Shown here: positions 50,355 to 62,635 of the stretch, one piece after another | Position numbering within the stretch: the stretch's first letter is position 1 | Layout of the letters: every line of letters begins with the position of its first letter | Source of the DNA: Vitis vinifera | Taxonomy: Eukaryota; Streptophyta; Magnoliopsida; Vitales; Vitaceae | Assembly (NCBI RefSeq): GCF_030704535.1 | Contig: NC_081812.1 | Span: forward strand, 21,737,501-21,801,500 | Reading direction: 5' to 3' | Length of the DNA stretch: 64,000 nucleotides | Notes under the pieces: generated by a model | What the model was told of the DNA's origin: nothing | The model's database searches: none | Seen by the model: only the letters and a program-made list of their open reading frames with translations | Translations under genes and position numbers: made by a program

Positions 50355-51805
50355 AGTATAGGTATTTAGAGGTTTCCCAATAGGCTTTAGAAAATAATAA
50401 AATAATTTATTATTGAGTTTCAGATTTTTTTTTAAAACAATATTTAAAGGGTTTTCAATAGTTTTTAAAAACTAATAAAATAATTTTATTATTAAATTTT
50501 TTAAAAAATTAAATAATTTTTAAAGATGTAAAGTAAGTCCATGTTTTTATATAAAGGTTTCTATTTTTTTATATAGGAATTTTTATATAGTTAACAATTT
50601 TTTAAAACATTTCTTTTACAATAGGAAAACCAAAAAATAAAAGAAGTTGAAATTTCTTGTCAAAAAAATTGTTTCAACTGTTACAAATATTGAAGATAAA
50701 ATCAGAAAAATAATATTATCCGAACTTTTACATTGAGATGAAAAATTATTTAATTATATTATTAAATAAATAAATAAATAAACTCTTATTAAATATGAAG
50801 GAGTCCAAACATTTTATTTTCCTTTATCCTTTAAAGTTATACCTGGTTGATAGGATATAACATGTGATATAATAAAATATATATATATATATATATATTA
50901 TATCTTATCCCATATTTATTCCTGTATTTGTTAATTTATTCTATATTAATGTTCAACAAACGTAAGAAATGATAAATGATCAAATATATTATTATAATCT
51001 TTTTTATATCTCGTAGGATATGCATATTTCATATATTATAATTTTTTTTTGTTTTATCAATTTTTATTTTTCATATTACTTGTTTAACAAAATAAAAAGT
51101 TGTTATTATAAAATTAAATTTGTAGTTAAAAATGAAAAACTAATAAAATAATTAATATTAATATATGCATTATTATTATATATGTACATATATACTAAGT
51201 TTATATACTAAATGACATGATGTAAAAAAAATTATTTACAAACTTTAAATATTTTAATCATGCAGATAGTTAAACCTTGTAATATAATTTTTATTTTAAA
51301 CACAGATAGATAATATATATTTCATTTTTTTTTACAAACTAAATATAAATATAAAATAACATAACATATTTTATTGGATATGTATTTATTTCCTATCCAA
51401 CCTGATAAGATTTCCTAAGATATATATATTTTATCTCATCCTATCATATTTGTTATCTTAAATGTGTAATGTGTTTTTAATATCATCAGCATTGTGACGG
51501 ATCTTATGGCTTGTGCGTTGTGGTTGACAGATCATATGTTATAATTGGTCATATATGTAAAATAAATATCGATTTTTTTTTTATAAATATTTTGTTTCTT
51601 CAAAATTTCGACATGTTTAAATTAGTAAAACACGTGGAAAAAGAAAGAAAGTAATTGAATTTAGAAAAATAAATAGATGAATTGAAATTTTCCTATACAT
51701 GATGTCCAATAGTAAAAAACGAAAAAAAAAACATAAATAAAAGCCTCTGATCATTGGCATTATTGGAAAGAAAACAAAGAAAAGGCTAAAACGGAGTTGT
51801 AGAGA
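50355..51805. other. AT-rich stretch before the broken dirigent pseudogene
   Basis: No gene recognised. A (TA)n run lies at about 50871-50898. The part at about 51590-51805 resembles the 3' flank of DIR gene 3 (aaatttcgacatgttta, aattggaaagaaaacaaagaaaa), so the pseudogene and DIR gene 3 were duplicated with their flanks. Confidence 0.55.
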
Positions 51806-51917
51806 TCAATAATAGGAGACATAGACATTATACTCCACAAGAGCATCTCCTGTTTTGTTATTAAGGGTGTGAGTCCTTGCCTCAGTATACCCATGAGGTA
51901 ATAGAAAAACCCCACTG
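51806..51917 (-). pseudogene. Dirigent pseudogene, C-terminal fragment
   Basis: Minus-strand match to the end of DIR gene 3 (GYxxARTHT region, KTGDALVEYNVYV ending, TGA at 51808-51806). A small frame shift lies near the FRFARGY block. It is cut by the insertion that begins at 51916; the missing middle lies at 55245 onward and the N-terminal part at 57534 onward. Confidence 0.85.
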
Positions 51918-54900
51918 TAATACCTAGGTTTTTAAGGACACGTTAGATTCTTAAAGTATAAAGTATTTCATAAAATTATGGGTCAAATAGTAAAAAAAAG
52001 TGATGAAGATTCATATGTTCGTATTTAATTAGGAGAGATTTTGGAAAAGTTAGTAAAAAGTCAATAGTTTGAAAATTTGTCACGTCATATGTAAGGAATG
52101 AGAATTTCAAAAATTAAATTTAGATTTGGATAAAAAAATTTAACCATCAAAGTAGGTTTTGAAAATTTAAATATTAAGTATGTTATAGGAATTAATTTAA
52201 TTATTATCGGGTAATTATTAGAGAACCATAGGAAGAAAAGTTTAGTAAAAATTTATATTATATCGAATTGTTATAATGGATAATTAAAAAAAAAATTAAT
52301 TTAATTTTTATAATTGGAATTGAACTTTATAGAATTACAAAATAAATAAAAAAATTGAATTGAAATTAAATTAAGATTAAATTATGATATGAGAATTTAG
52401 AAAAAATATACAAAGTGATAAATTAATTAAATGTGAATTCATGGAATTAAGTTTCAGTATATTGTTTAAATTTTTGTTGGTAAATATATATTGGTAAAAT
52501 TAACGGGTTAAGGATTATTACAAATTTCAACTTATTGCTTATTGGTTGTCAAAAAATTATTTTATGTTTTTAATATTTTATGGAATTGAATTTTATTAAT
52601 AGTTAATTATATTATGTTTTAAGTGAATTTCAAAGTAAAAATGTTTCAAGTAACTAAAGTCAAATTATATTTTTTGAAAAGCAGGTTTATAGTAAATTTA
52701 ATTATGAATACGGTAATTTTTTTTTTGAGGTGGAAAACTATAAGTTGTGTATAATTTATAATTATGGAATGAAAATTAAAGAATAATTGAGGAAGGGATG
52801 ATATGTGTAACATTTTGGGTTTTGTTTTAATAAGCATATGTATAAGGAAGTGGGCTGGGTTGTAGGGGAGTTAAAAAGGAGAAAAAAAAAAAAAAAAAGA
52901 GAAATGGGAAAAATACAGTCGACTGAGAGTGGGAAAATGGTCATCAGCTTTGGGATACAGTGGATGTACCAAATGACGTATATTTCATGTAAAATTTTTA
53001 AAGGATATTCTATTCAACGGTTAGATTTTCAAATCTAAGATAAGGAGACTTAATCCTAAAACTTTTATTGAATGCATTTTTCTTTAAAAAAAATTATAAA
53101 TATTGTTGTTGGAAATTAAATAGGTAATATTTGTGATATGATAAATTTAGTGGGTGATTTAGGCATTTTCTTTGGAATTTTTGTGATAATGAGTAATTTA
53201 AATTATAGAAAATGATTGTGTTTGGTTATTAAAAATTATTGGGATTACTGAGAATAAATAAAATTATGGTAGAAATTATGTTTGATTGGTATTGAGATTA
53301 TTGAGAATTTATTGGGATGTTTTTGATAATTTAATTATAGAAAATGATTGTATTTAGTTATTAAAAATTATTAGGATTATTGAGAATAAATAAAATTACA
53401 GTAAAAATTATGTTTGATTGATATTGAGACTATTGAAAATTTATTGGGATGTTTTTCATAATTTAATTATGAAAAATGATTGTGTTTGGTTATTAAAAAT
53501 TATTGGGATTATTGAGAATAAATAAAATTATGGTAGAAATTATATTTGATTGATATTGGGATTATTGAGAATTTATTGGGATTTTTTGGGAATTTATTGG
53601 AATGTTTTTTGTAATTTAATTGTGGGAAATTGTTGTATTGGTTATTAAAATTATTGATATTATTAGAAATACATAAAATGATGATATAAATTTGGGTTTT
53701 TGTTAATATTTGAATTATTGAAATTTTTTTCCTAAATGTTGTGTTGGTTTAATTGTGCAAAATCATTCTATTGGGTGTTAAAATTATTGATATTATTGGA
53801 GATAAATAAATTATGACATAAATTATGTTTTGCTGATATTTGCATTAGTGAGAATTTTCTTGGATATGTGTGGTAATGTAATTGAAGAAAAAAATTGTTA
53901 TATTGGTTGTTGAAAATTATTAAGCATGTCAAGAATAAATAGAATTTATGTAGCTAAAGTTTAAAACTATGTTTTGATGCTATACAGATTAATTATGAAT
54001 TTTCTTTAATGTTTGTGGTGATTAAAGTGAAGAAAAATTATTATGTGGATTGTTGAAAATTATGAAACATAATGGGAGTAAATAAAATTATGTCTTAAAA
54101 AATTTTAAATGTAAAAATATGATTTGATTGCACTTCATATGCATCATGGTTGTGTGAAGAAAAAGAAAAATTGAAAAAATGGTTGTGTGAAATGGAAAGG
54201 AGAATGAAAAGACTCTGAAGAGGGCAAAAGTGAAAAGAAAATAAAAATGAGAAATGGAATGACCCCATAGAGAGCAAATTAAGAAGGAGATAAGATCCTT
54301 ATGATGAAAGACCCAAAAGTTTTACCCTAGGAAAGCTCCAAATGAGAAGTATATTTGGGTACAAATGCGTATTATTTAGTGAAAGCCCGATAACGACAGT
54401 GCATTGCGTGATTGCATGTAAGTATTTGCATTATGGTTACATTTAGAAGAATGATTTGTATTATTTATCAAGTATATGTTTGAATATATTATTCAAGAAT
54501 AAAATGACTTATTTATTTTGTAAATTTAAAATTATTGATATGTTAGACATATGATTGAATAAGAAAAATGATAATTTTGATTGGTTTAAATTTGTATGGT
54601 TGACGTTTCTTTTAGTGTGTATAATGTAAATGTAATATTATATTTTGGCATATGGTTGTGTTGTATTGACCTAGAATTTCTAACTTATTTGAGTGTAAAA
54701 CACTCTACTGAACGTGGAAATGCTTACCTTTTTATTTTCTAAAATTCTTAGATGTAGATATAGTTTCTTAAGAATTACATGAAGAGCATGAAGTGTTTCA
54801 GAAGGCCCAAAAAAGTAAAAGAACCATAATATTACTTGTTTTTCATTTATATTACCTTTTTGAAATGTACTAATTTGAGTTATATGGATTTTTGTAATTT

Positions 54901-55244
54901 AAATTATGTTTTGTTAGTGTGTAAAACATTTTTGGACATTTTTTTTTTACTTAGAGATTATTGTAACTATTTGGGCTATCACATGTAGTGGAAAAATGAC
55001 AAACGGATTGATTATACTTGTGAATAAGAGATGGTGTGATGGTTGGTTTTGGAAAAATAAAATAATATGTTGTGGTAGATTTTAGTTTAATAAATTAATT
55101 TGGGATCGGATGCTTTATTGAAGAAAAAAAAATCAGGGTGTTTTGGTAGATTGATAGCGTGGATAGGAATAATCATTAGGGTCAAAATCTTTGACCTCAG
55201 GTCACAAGTAGAGTTTTGGATTGCCTAGAATTTGGGGCACGACA
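51916..55244 (+). mobile_element. Solo-LTR-like insertion in the dirigent pseudogene (3.3 kb)
   Basis: Starts TGTAATACC and ends GGGGCACGACA. It is flanked by CCCAC at 51911-51915 and 55245-55249. No gag or pol motif is seen and the start does not recur inside, so a solo LTR is the simplest reading; a non-autonomous large element is possible. It contains a degenerate tandem array at 53205-54100. Confidence 0.8.
53205..54100 (+). repeat. Degenerate tandem array, period about 132 bp, about seven units
   Basis: Units start aaatgattgtgtttggttattaaaaattattgggatt at about 53210, 53343 and 53475. Weaker units follow near 53625, 53758, 53893 and 54025. Similarity decays from left to right. Confidence 0.8.
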
Positions 55245-55331
55245 CCCACTGCCGCCGTCGACATCTCCCACACCTTTGAGAATACGGTGTTTTGGCCCAA
55301 AACACTGAGAGTACTATAGTTATACTGGCCC
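55245..55331 (-). pseudogene. Dirigent pseudogene, middle fragment
   Basis: Minus-strand match to TLSVLGQNTVFSKVWEM, the block before the GGSG loop of DIR gene 3. It is only 87 bp, trapped between two insertions (51916-55244 and 55332-57533). Confidence 0.85.
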
Positions 55332-56795
55332 TGTCACGCCCCAAGACCCACTCCAAGGGCGTGACAGTCATTTCACACCTCAAACCCAAAGGCTTAAAGT
55401 ATAATCTGACCCAAACAATCATATTGTAATTGGATGTTACCAATTACCAAATACCTGTTCAGAGTAGCGGAACAAAATCTAAAATCCTCAAAATTTAATT
55501 TCCAAATAACTTCCAAATACCAAATGATCCAAATGAACATAACTAACAGTTAAACAAAATCCAACATAAAATCCTAAGTCAAATCCTAATGATGACCATT
55601 CCTCAGCCTAGCCATCACTCCTCACCCGAACTAAGAGTACTTGAAAAATTTTCAACAATTGGGAATGAGCTTACAGCCCAATAAGAAATATTAATGCAGT
55701 TCATGGATCAAAAATTTTCATTTCAAATAGGAGATATCATTTTTTTTTTCTCATCAAATATCAGAGTTTCAAAAAAATACCAATATATTCAAAATTCAAC
55801 TAACCATTTTCATATCAAATTCAAACACTTTCACGTAAATTTCAATCAAATCCATTCAATTTTCATTACTCTAGTTATCAAATATCAAATTAGGTGAGAC
55901 TTTTCAAATGGGTGGCTAGCCTCAAATTGTTCCTGGTGGACGGAACCAAATACTATTAGTACTAGTAACCTCTAACCAAACCCCTAGAGGTTGGGGTTCA
56001 AATCAAATACATTCCCACCATGAAATGTAAATGTCAACTATTATATCCCGTTGACAGAGCCGAATAGTTAACTATTATATCCCGTTGACAAGGGCCAAAT
56101 AAATTAGAGTGATGTTTTTGTTCAAGTATTCAAATTTACACAACATAATATCTCCATATTTTGTGTCATAAATAAAACAAAATATTCCAACATAATATTT
56201 AGTGCAAAACAATTTGATCTATGCATGGTAACAAAATATCATTTTCTTTTCCACAATTCAAAATAACATATAAAATAATTTAATTTTATAAATATTACAT
56301 TAACTTCCCTTACCTCAAAAGAAGTTCTCAAAAACTTTGGAGAAAAATAATCCTGAAAATCTACTCTTCACCTAACAAATATAAGAGAAATAACCATTAC
56401 TATTTATCTAAAATTATAGGTTTGTCAATCCTAAAATTTTAGGTATTCAAATTAATATTTTTAATTATGAAAGACTTTAATCTATTCATAATAATTTTAT
56501 TTTATTTTATTTATTTATTTATTTATTTTGGGACACAACTTAATTTAATTAAACTATAATATATTTCACTAATTAATTTCTATGTTATTTATTAACTTAT
56601 ACTCATCATTAGTATAATTATAATACCAAAAAAAAAACTTTACTTTCTTTTATTTAAAACTTCTATTCTCTTTTTTTTTTTTTTTTAAACATAAATTTTA
56701 TCCATTATTATCAATATAATAATATATATACATATATATATATACATTAACTACCAAACACCATCCATCCCTCCATCCGTACACACACCCACACA

Positions 56796-56845
<50 letters not shown>

Positions 56846-57533
56846 CCATTCTCCAAGCGTACACACGCGTCCTCTAATTTTTTTTTTTTTCCTTAAGTCA
56901 TTCTCCAATTCCATAGTATGCACATGCGTCTTCCAGATTTTTTTTTTCTAAAAGCTTAAGAATTTCCAATTTCCAACAATAAATCAAAATCTTAAATTTT
57001 CACTATTTAGATATTAAAACAAAATAATAATAATAATAATAATAATAATAAACTAACCCTAATCTAAATCGAAATCTTCACAGGAATTTTTTTTTTTTAA
57101 TAAAAAAAACCTAAGATCTCCCCAATTCCAATAATAAATCAAAATCTTAAATTTTCACTATTTGATATTAAAAAAAAAATAATCTAACTCTAATCTAGAT
57201 TTGGAGTTTTCCAAAAAATATATCTAATGTGCTTGAAATTAACTAATGAATCTAAAATAATAATCTAGGAGTTAGAAACTTACCTATAGAGATTTGTTCT
57301 TCAAACCTTGAAATCTGACCTCAACTTCACGTTCTCTAAAAACTCTTTGCGAACAGGAATACGATTAAAAAAAGAACAGGAAGAAGAGAATTTTCTATTT
57401 ATACCTAGGGTATTATTCGTAAAATTACCTTTTCACCCCTCTTCCATTTTATTAAATTAATTAATTAATTAATTTAATATCATTATTAAGAATTTCCTAA
57501 ATTACCCTTTAAAAAGAAAACTTGGGCGTTACA
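55332..57533 (-). mobile_element. Second solo-LTR-like insertion in the dirigent pseudogene (2.2 kb)
   Basis: On the plus strand it runs from TGTCACGCCCC to GGGCGTTACA. Read on the minus strand it starts TGTAACGCCC and ends GGCGTGACA, the usual polarity of such LTRs, with a TATAAATA box at 57396-57403. Flanks are ggccc (55327-55331) and tgccc (57534-57538); the intact paralogue reads tgccc, so the left copy has one mutation. No coding domain is seen. It contains (TA)n at 56799-56842 and (AAT)n at 57027-57050. Confidence 0.8.
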
Positions 57534-57930
57534 TGCCCTCTATGAAAACAAAATTCAACACCATCAACAAGCCCACTTCCGTCTACAACACCGATGCGTA
57601 TATTCCTTAGGCTCCTCCCACCATCTTGGAGTTAGGGTCGAGTCCCTCAGTGAAGAGATCGTCCATCATGAACACCACGCCGAACACCATCGCCAACTTG
57701 TTGGTCATGGCGGCCTCAACAACTCTCATAGCGGTGGGTTTCGAGCCATTGACGATGTCGTGGAAGTAGAAGTGGAGGTGGTTGAGCTTCTCTTCCTAGA
57801 GGCCCATCGATATGGGATAAAGATTTCTGGAGAAACGGTGGGAATCCTCACTGGAGTCGGAGGTCGTGGCGGTCGTGGCGGCTGCAATGGTGGAGAAGAA
57901 GATAGTGAAAAGGATGAGAGGTTTCACCAT
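57534..57930 (-). pseudogene. Dirigent pseudogene, N-terminal fragment
   Basis: ATG at 57930-57928, a signal-peptide-like start (MVKPLILFTIFFSTIAAAT), then HRFSRN, LNHLHFYFHDIV, AVEAAMTNK-like and the MMDDLF block. It has stop codons at the Lys of GLKEEKL (TAG), within the GRAQG block (TAA) and in the YAS block (TAG). It stops at the second insertion. Closest to DIR gene 3. Confidence 0.9.
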
Positions 57931-58972
57931 GGTGGAGAAGAATTAAACAGATGTGGAAAAAAAAATTGCGTCTATTTGCTGAACCATACCTTCTTATAAG
58001 TATATGAATGATGGCACAAAAAAATATTTAGCTTCATTATTTATTTGTGAGTTCAATATATTTTAAACACTCAACCTATCCCGTGTTGTTTTGCATGTTG
58101 ATCCTTTAGGGAACACATTACACCTCAAACTTCTTAGATTACAACGCTCTACCTTTTTTGTTGGACAATATGAACTTAAATTGCAACACTCTACCTTTTT
58201 CGTCGATAGGTATTAATTTAAGTGAATAGAAATCTTGTATTATATACTAATAAATGATAAATTTATAAAATTCCTAAATCAAACAATTAAACGGATTGCC
58301 CTGATTCCAACCCTCCGTGTATTCAAAATAATTTTCATCTTCTTTCCATTAAAAAAATTAAATAGGGTAGGGTCATTACTATTTCTAAGTAAAATGTATA
58401 AAAATGGACTTTTATTACAAAAAAAGAAAAAAAAATGTTTATTTATTTTTAATTAAAATAATTGAAATGAAAAATATTTAAAATTATGATATTAATAAAT
58501 ATCATTTGGGAGTGGTTTTCAAAAATTGTTTGGTATGTAGTCATTTATATGGGTTAAACATAATAGAAATGGATCTTATAATAAAATTTCATTAACTATT
58601 AAAAAAAAATGTATAAAGACATCCGTTGACTTGCGAAAAAAAGAGTTGAAACTTGAGAGGATGGGCGGCGTGGATTAGTTGGGGCTTTGGAAATTCCAAT
58701 TTCGGGTTTTTGATGATTCCCTGCACTTATGGGGTGGTGGTCGTGGTCCTAACGCATATAAATTTTTTTTATTTTTTATTTTTATCTTTTTTTCCTTCCA
58801 AATTTCGACATGTTTATTAAATTAGCAGCAAAATATGTGGAATAAGCAAATAATTTAATCTGAAAATTTAGAATTTAAAATTTTCACACTAATAATGCCC
58901 AAATTAAAAAACGAAAAAGCATAAAATTATCGGAAAGAAAACAAAGAAAAAGCTAAGACAGAATTGCAGGAA
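57931..58972. other. Spacer between dirigent pseudogene and DIR gene 3
   Basis: No gene recognised. 58790-58972 is shared with the 3' flank of the pseudogene. Confidence 0.5.
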
Positions 58973-59551
58973 TCAGTAATGAAAGACATAAACATTATAC
59001 TCCACAACAGCATCTCCTGTTTTGAGATTGAAGGTGTGAGTCCTCGCCTGAGCATACCCACGAGCAAATCGGAATAGCCCACTACCGCCGACGATCGGCA
59101 TCTCCCGCACCTTTGAAAAGATGGTGTTTCGGCCCAAAACACTGAGAGTACTGCCGTTGTACTTGCCCTCCATGAAAGCAAAATTTAGCACCATCAACAA
59201 GCCCATTTCCTCCTGCGACGCCGATGCGTATATTCCTTGGGCTCTTCCTACCAGTTTGGAGCTGGGCTCGGGTCCCACAGTCAAGAGATCGTCCATCATA
59301 AACACCGCGCCGAACACCGTCGCCGACTTGTTGGTCATGGCGGCCTCAGCGACTCTCACGGCGGTGGGTTTCGGGCTGCTGATGATGTCGTGGAAGTAGA
59401 AGTGGAGGTGGCTGAGCTTCTCTTCCTTGAGGCCCATCGATTCCGGAGAAAGGTTCCTGGAGAAACGGTGGGATTCCTCGCTGGAGCCGGAGGCCGCGAC
59501 GGCGGCAATGGTGGAGAAGAAAATAGTGATAAGGATGAGGAGTTTTGCCAT
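58973..59551 (-). CDS. Dirigent family protein (DIR gene 3)
   Basis: Single exon, 192 residues from the chosen start. Signal peptide MAKLLILITIFFSTIAAVAA, then HRFSRNLSPE, LSHLHFYFHDII, AVRVAEAAMTNKSAT, MMDDLLTVGPEPSS, GRAQGIYASASQEE, FMEGKYNGSTLSVLGRN, MPIVGGSGLFRFARGYAQA and the VEYNVYVFHY ending. The usual DDPL motif reads DDLL here. The open frame extends upstream to 59659, but those residues lack a signal peptide and the start at 59551 aligns with the paralogues. Secreted; phenoxy-radical coupling is the family role and the substrate is unknown. Confidence 0.94.
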   Translation of the reverse strand: MAKLLILITIFFSTIAAVAASGSSEESHRFSRNLSPESMGLKEEKLSHLHFYFHDIISSPKPTAVRVAEAAMTNKSATVFGAVFMMDDLLTVGPEPSSKLVGRAQGIYASASQEEMGLLMVLNFAFMEGKYNGSTLSVLGRNTIFSKVREMPIVGGSGLFRFARGYAQARTHTFNLKTGDAVVEYNVYVFHY

Positions 59552-60954
59552 CGTGGAGAAGAAACGAAGATGAAAAAGTTTGTGTCTACTTGCGCAACCA
59601 CACCTTCTTATAGATATATGAACGAAGAAAAAAAAAATAGCTTCAATATTTCTTTCCAAATAGTGGAGTGCAAGATTTCATAAATCATATATATATATAA
59701 ATTTTTAATTTACTTTTTTTATTACGAATATTTGATCAATGTGTCGAGGTTTTAATTTGATTAAACGTTAAGTTTTTTTCAACCAATTAAATTAGTTTTG
59801 GTTTTTAGAATTTATATCCTCTAATCATTTTAAAATATTCATTTTATAAATATATCCACTTAAAATCTTTTAATACACCTAAAACATTCTTTATTATTCT
59901 CATCCACATCTTCCTTTTTCTTTACTATTCTCCATAACAAACCTTGAATTAAAATCATTTTGTTTGAAACTTGACTGTTAATAAAATAAAATAAAAATTG
60001 AGACAGGTTCAAAGCTAATTTCAATATTTATATACATTTTCTTGATCCATGCATTAATATTATGTTTGCACTATATATTATATTTTAGGGCTTATGATTT
60101 ATATACATTTTGATAAAAAAAATTATAAATTGTTGTAAATGTAATTAAACATAATTAGATATAATTTAGGAGTGTTTTAGAATTGAGAAATTTTGAAAAA
60201 GGTGAAAGAAAAAAGAAAAAAAAAATCCATTTTGTGGTGTCCAGATTTGTAAGGTCAAACATAATATGTTTAAAAGTATAGTTTTAGGGGCCTGTATAAA
60301 AATATAGCTTCAAACACAGTTAAGGATGTCTTGAGGTATAGTTTTGAATAATATTTTAATTATTTTATTAAGGGTCATTTTTGTCTTAAAAAATTCTTAA
60401 TTGAGATTGATATATATATATTTATTGTGGATGCAAATATAAATACTCATTAATTAAGGGATTGAAATAAATAAAGACATACTAAAGGGTAGAATGGACT
60501 TTTCCTCTCAAAACCATGTAAATAAAAAAATAAAAAAAAAGGAAGAAATGAATAGGAAAGCAAGGATTCAGATTAAAAAAAAAAAAAGAGTAAATTTATT
60601 TGTATCATTTAAAAAGAGGTAAAAAATTTGAGACAAAGGGAAATTAGGTGGGTTTAGATATAAAAATTAAGGTAAATATTCTTCTTCTATCGATAAAATA
60701 TGGAAAAGCTCATGATTGAATCCATTAAAATAAATAAATCAAATAATCAATTGAGTTGAATTTGGATTTCTTCATAAATAAATCAAAAAACAATTTAGTA
60801 ATCAAAATAAATAATTGAGTTAAATTTGGATTTATTCATAAATAAATCAAAAAACAATTTAGTTAAATTTCTCTTAGGTAGAATCCATCAAAATAACAAA
60901 TCAAATAAACAATTTAGCTGAATTTCTTAACAAATCAAATAAACAATTAAGTTG
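59552..60954. other. AT-rich spacer with a short tandem repeat
   Basis: No gene recognised. At about 60730-60950 units of about 70 bp (aaataaatcaaaaaacaatttagt...gaatttggatt) repeat up to the edge of the dirigent remnant. Confidence 0.55.
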
Positions 60955-61304
60955 AATTGGAATTATTCCTAAGTCTCTAGTTACTGTGAAAACTCCATAG
61001 CTAGCAATGACTGGCATCTCCTTTAGCTCCGTCAGGGCGTCGTTCTGCCCTAAAACGCTAGGACTAATGTCAATATAGTTGCCCCCCATGAAAGCCAATT
61101 AAGTTCACGACCATCGGTAAATCGAATTCCTTAAGTCTACTCCTTGGGCTCTTCCCACCAGCATGGAGCTAGGTTCAGGTCCCACAGTTAATTCGTCTAT
61201 CATTAACACCAAGCCTAATAGTGTCGCCGACACGTACGGGTGGTCGAGTTCTCGAGGCTTAGGATGTCGTGGAGGTCACTCAGCATCTAGTGCTGGAGGC
61301 CCGA
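60955..61304 (-). pseudogene. Decayed dirigent remnant
   Basis: Minus-strand blocks GGNYIDISPSVLGQN, LKEMPVIASYGVF, and decayed matches to the GRAQG, VGPEPSS-like and HDI regions. Several indels. The C-terminus is lost where the AT-rich tandem repeat begins. A signal-peptide fragment at 62003-62076 probably belongs to the same gene, separated by about 690 bp of inserted DNA. Confidence 0.8.
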
Positions 61305-61311
61305 AAACATA

Positions 61312-62002
61312 TAAATTTTAACACATATAATAAATAATAAATCAAGATTATAAAAAATAAAATTATTTGGCTTAGTTAGATATTTGAAAACACGTTATCC
61401 TAAAATCACTATCATCTCCCGTGTAATTTTAAGATACAACTTCAATAGACTCATAATAATATTTCCTTAAGAGTATGCTAGACGTGAGAATTAAGAAGAA
61501 TCTATAGATGATTAAGTTACAAAAAAAAAAAAAAACGAATATTTAAGATGAAAAACACGATTATATTGAAAATTATAAATGATGGCGAAGACCATAATGA
61601 TATATGGAAGCATATTCTTTGTATTAGATTTATCTTATTTAATCAATTTTGATGATGATTGCAGTATGATCATTGTAACTTTTTAACTAAAATTCAAGTT
61701 ATAAATCACGAGTTTTGTCAATTGAGACATTCTCGAACATCCCAATTATTGGGTGTGAATTTTCAGAGGTACCTATCTGCATATGGTACCTCGGTGCTAG
61801 GCTTCTCTTTAAAGGGTACTTGGTGGGTAATTACCTATTTTTTGGTACCACCAATATATACTTTTTGTTAATAAGAGATGATCATCATGTACATAAAGTG
61901 TCATCATATTAAGACTCATAAATCCTCAGCATTTGAAGAAGTTTAAGGTTGTTGAATTACTTATTATATATAACATCCAATTCCCAACAAAAGGGTTTAT
62001 GG
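61312..62002. other. Probable insertion separating two parts of a dirigent remnant
   Basis: The 691-bp segment is flanked by AAACATA at 61305-61311 and 62003-62009, where intact paralogues have continuous coding sequence (cggagaaacggtggg). No transposon family recognised. Confidence 0.45.
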
Positions 62003-62076
62003 AAACATAGTGGGATTCCACACCGCCACCGATGGAGAAGAAGAATATTGTGAAAGAAGATTAGGGTTTTAGGCAT
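62003..62076 (-). pseudogene. Dirigent signal-peptide fragment
   Basis: ATG at 62076-62074, with a sequence similar to the first 25 codons of DIR gene 3 at DNA level but frame-shifted inside the signal peptide. Continues the remnant at 60955-61304. Confidence 0.65.
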
Positions 62077-62589
62077 AGTGGATAAAAAGCAGAGTAGAAA
62101 AGCAAAATCTATCTGTTGGAGTGGGCTTGTTATCAAAGCATGGTTTTAAATAATATGTATTGAATACAACTTTCAAAAGGTGTTTGGCTTTATTATTAGC
62201 AAGTTTGAAGGGATTGAATTGCACAATTTCATGCATAACGATGAAATCATACTCTTCAAATTTTGTCTAATGATGTTCAAGTAATTTTCATGAAAATATA
62301 ATCTAATTATAAACAAATAAAAGTGGGACAATTAATTTTTCACCTTTTTTTCAAGCACGTCTAAAAGTCATTCTAAAAACTATTTGCATATATATTGTAA
62401 AACTATTATAAAAAAAATATTATTTTATTTTACATATTTAAAACTTATTTTTAAAATTTAAAGTAATAATTGTTTTTTATATTTCAAATTTTTAATCAGG
62501 TTTTAAAAATAATATTTTTATTACAGTTTCTAATTTTAAAAACAAAAATCAGCAAATATATTCAAACCAAAATTAATTTTTTTCTTAAA

Positions 62590-62635
62590 TTTCTCATAAA
62601 TAACTATGAAAGAGAGGGATTAAGGTTTTGGCCAT
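62590..62635 (-). pseudogene. Start of a deleted dirigent copy
   Basis: ATG at 62634-62632 followed by AKTLIPLFHSYL and a stop; it matches the first codons of DIR gene 2 and then leaves the family. Only the promoter and start remain of this copy. Confidence 0.7.

Noticed and set aside
56799..56842. Long TA run as a possible origin or regulatory site
   Set aside because: Simple (TA)n microsatellite inside an LTR-type insertion; no further signal.
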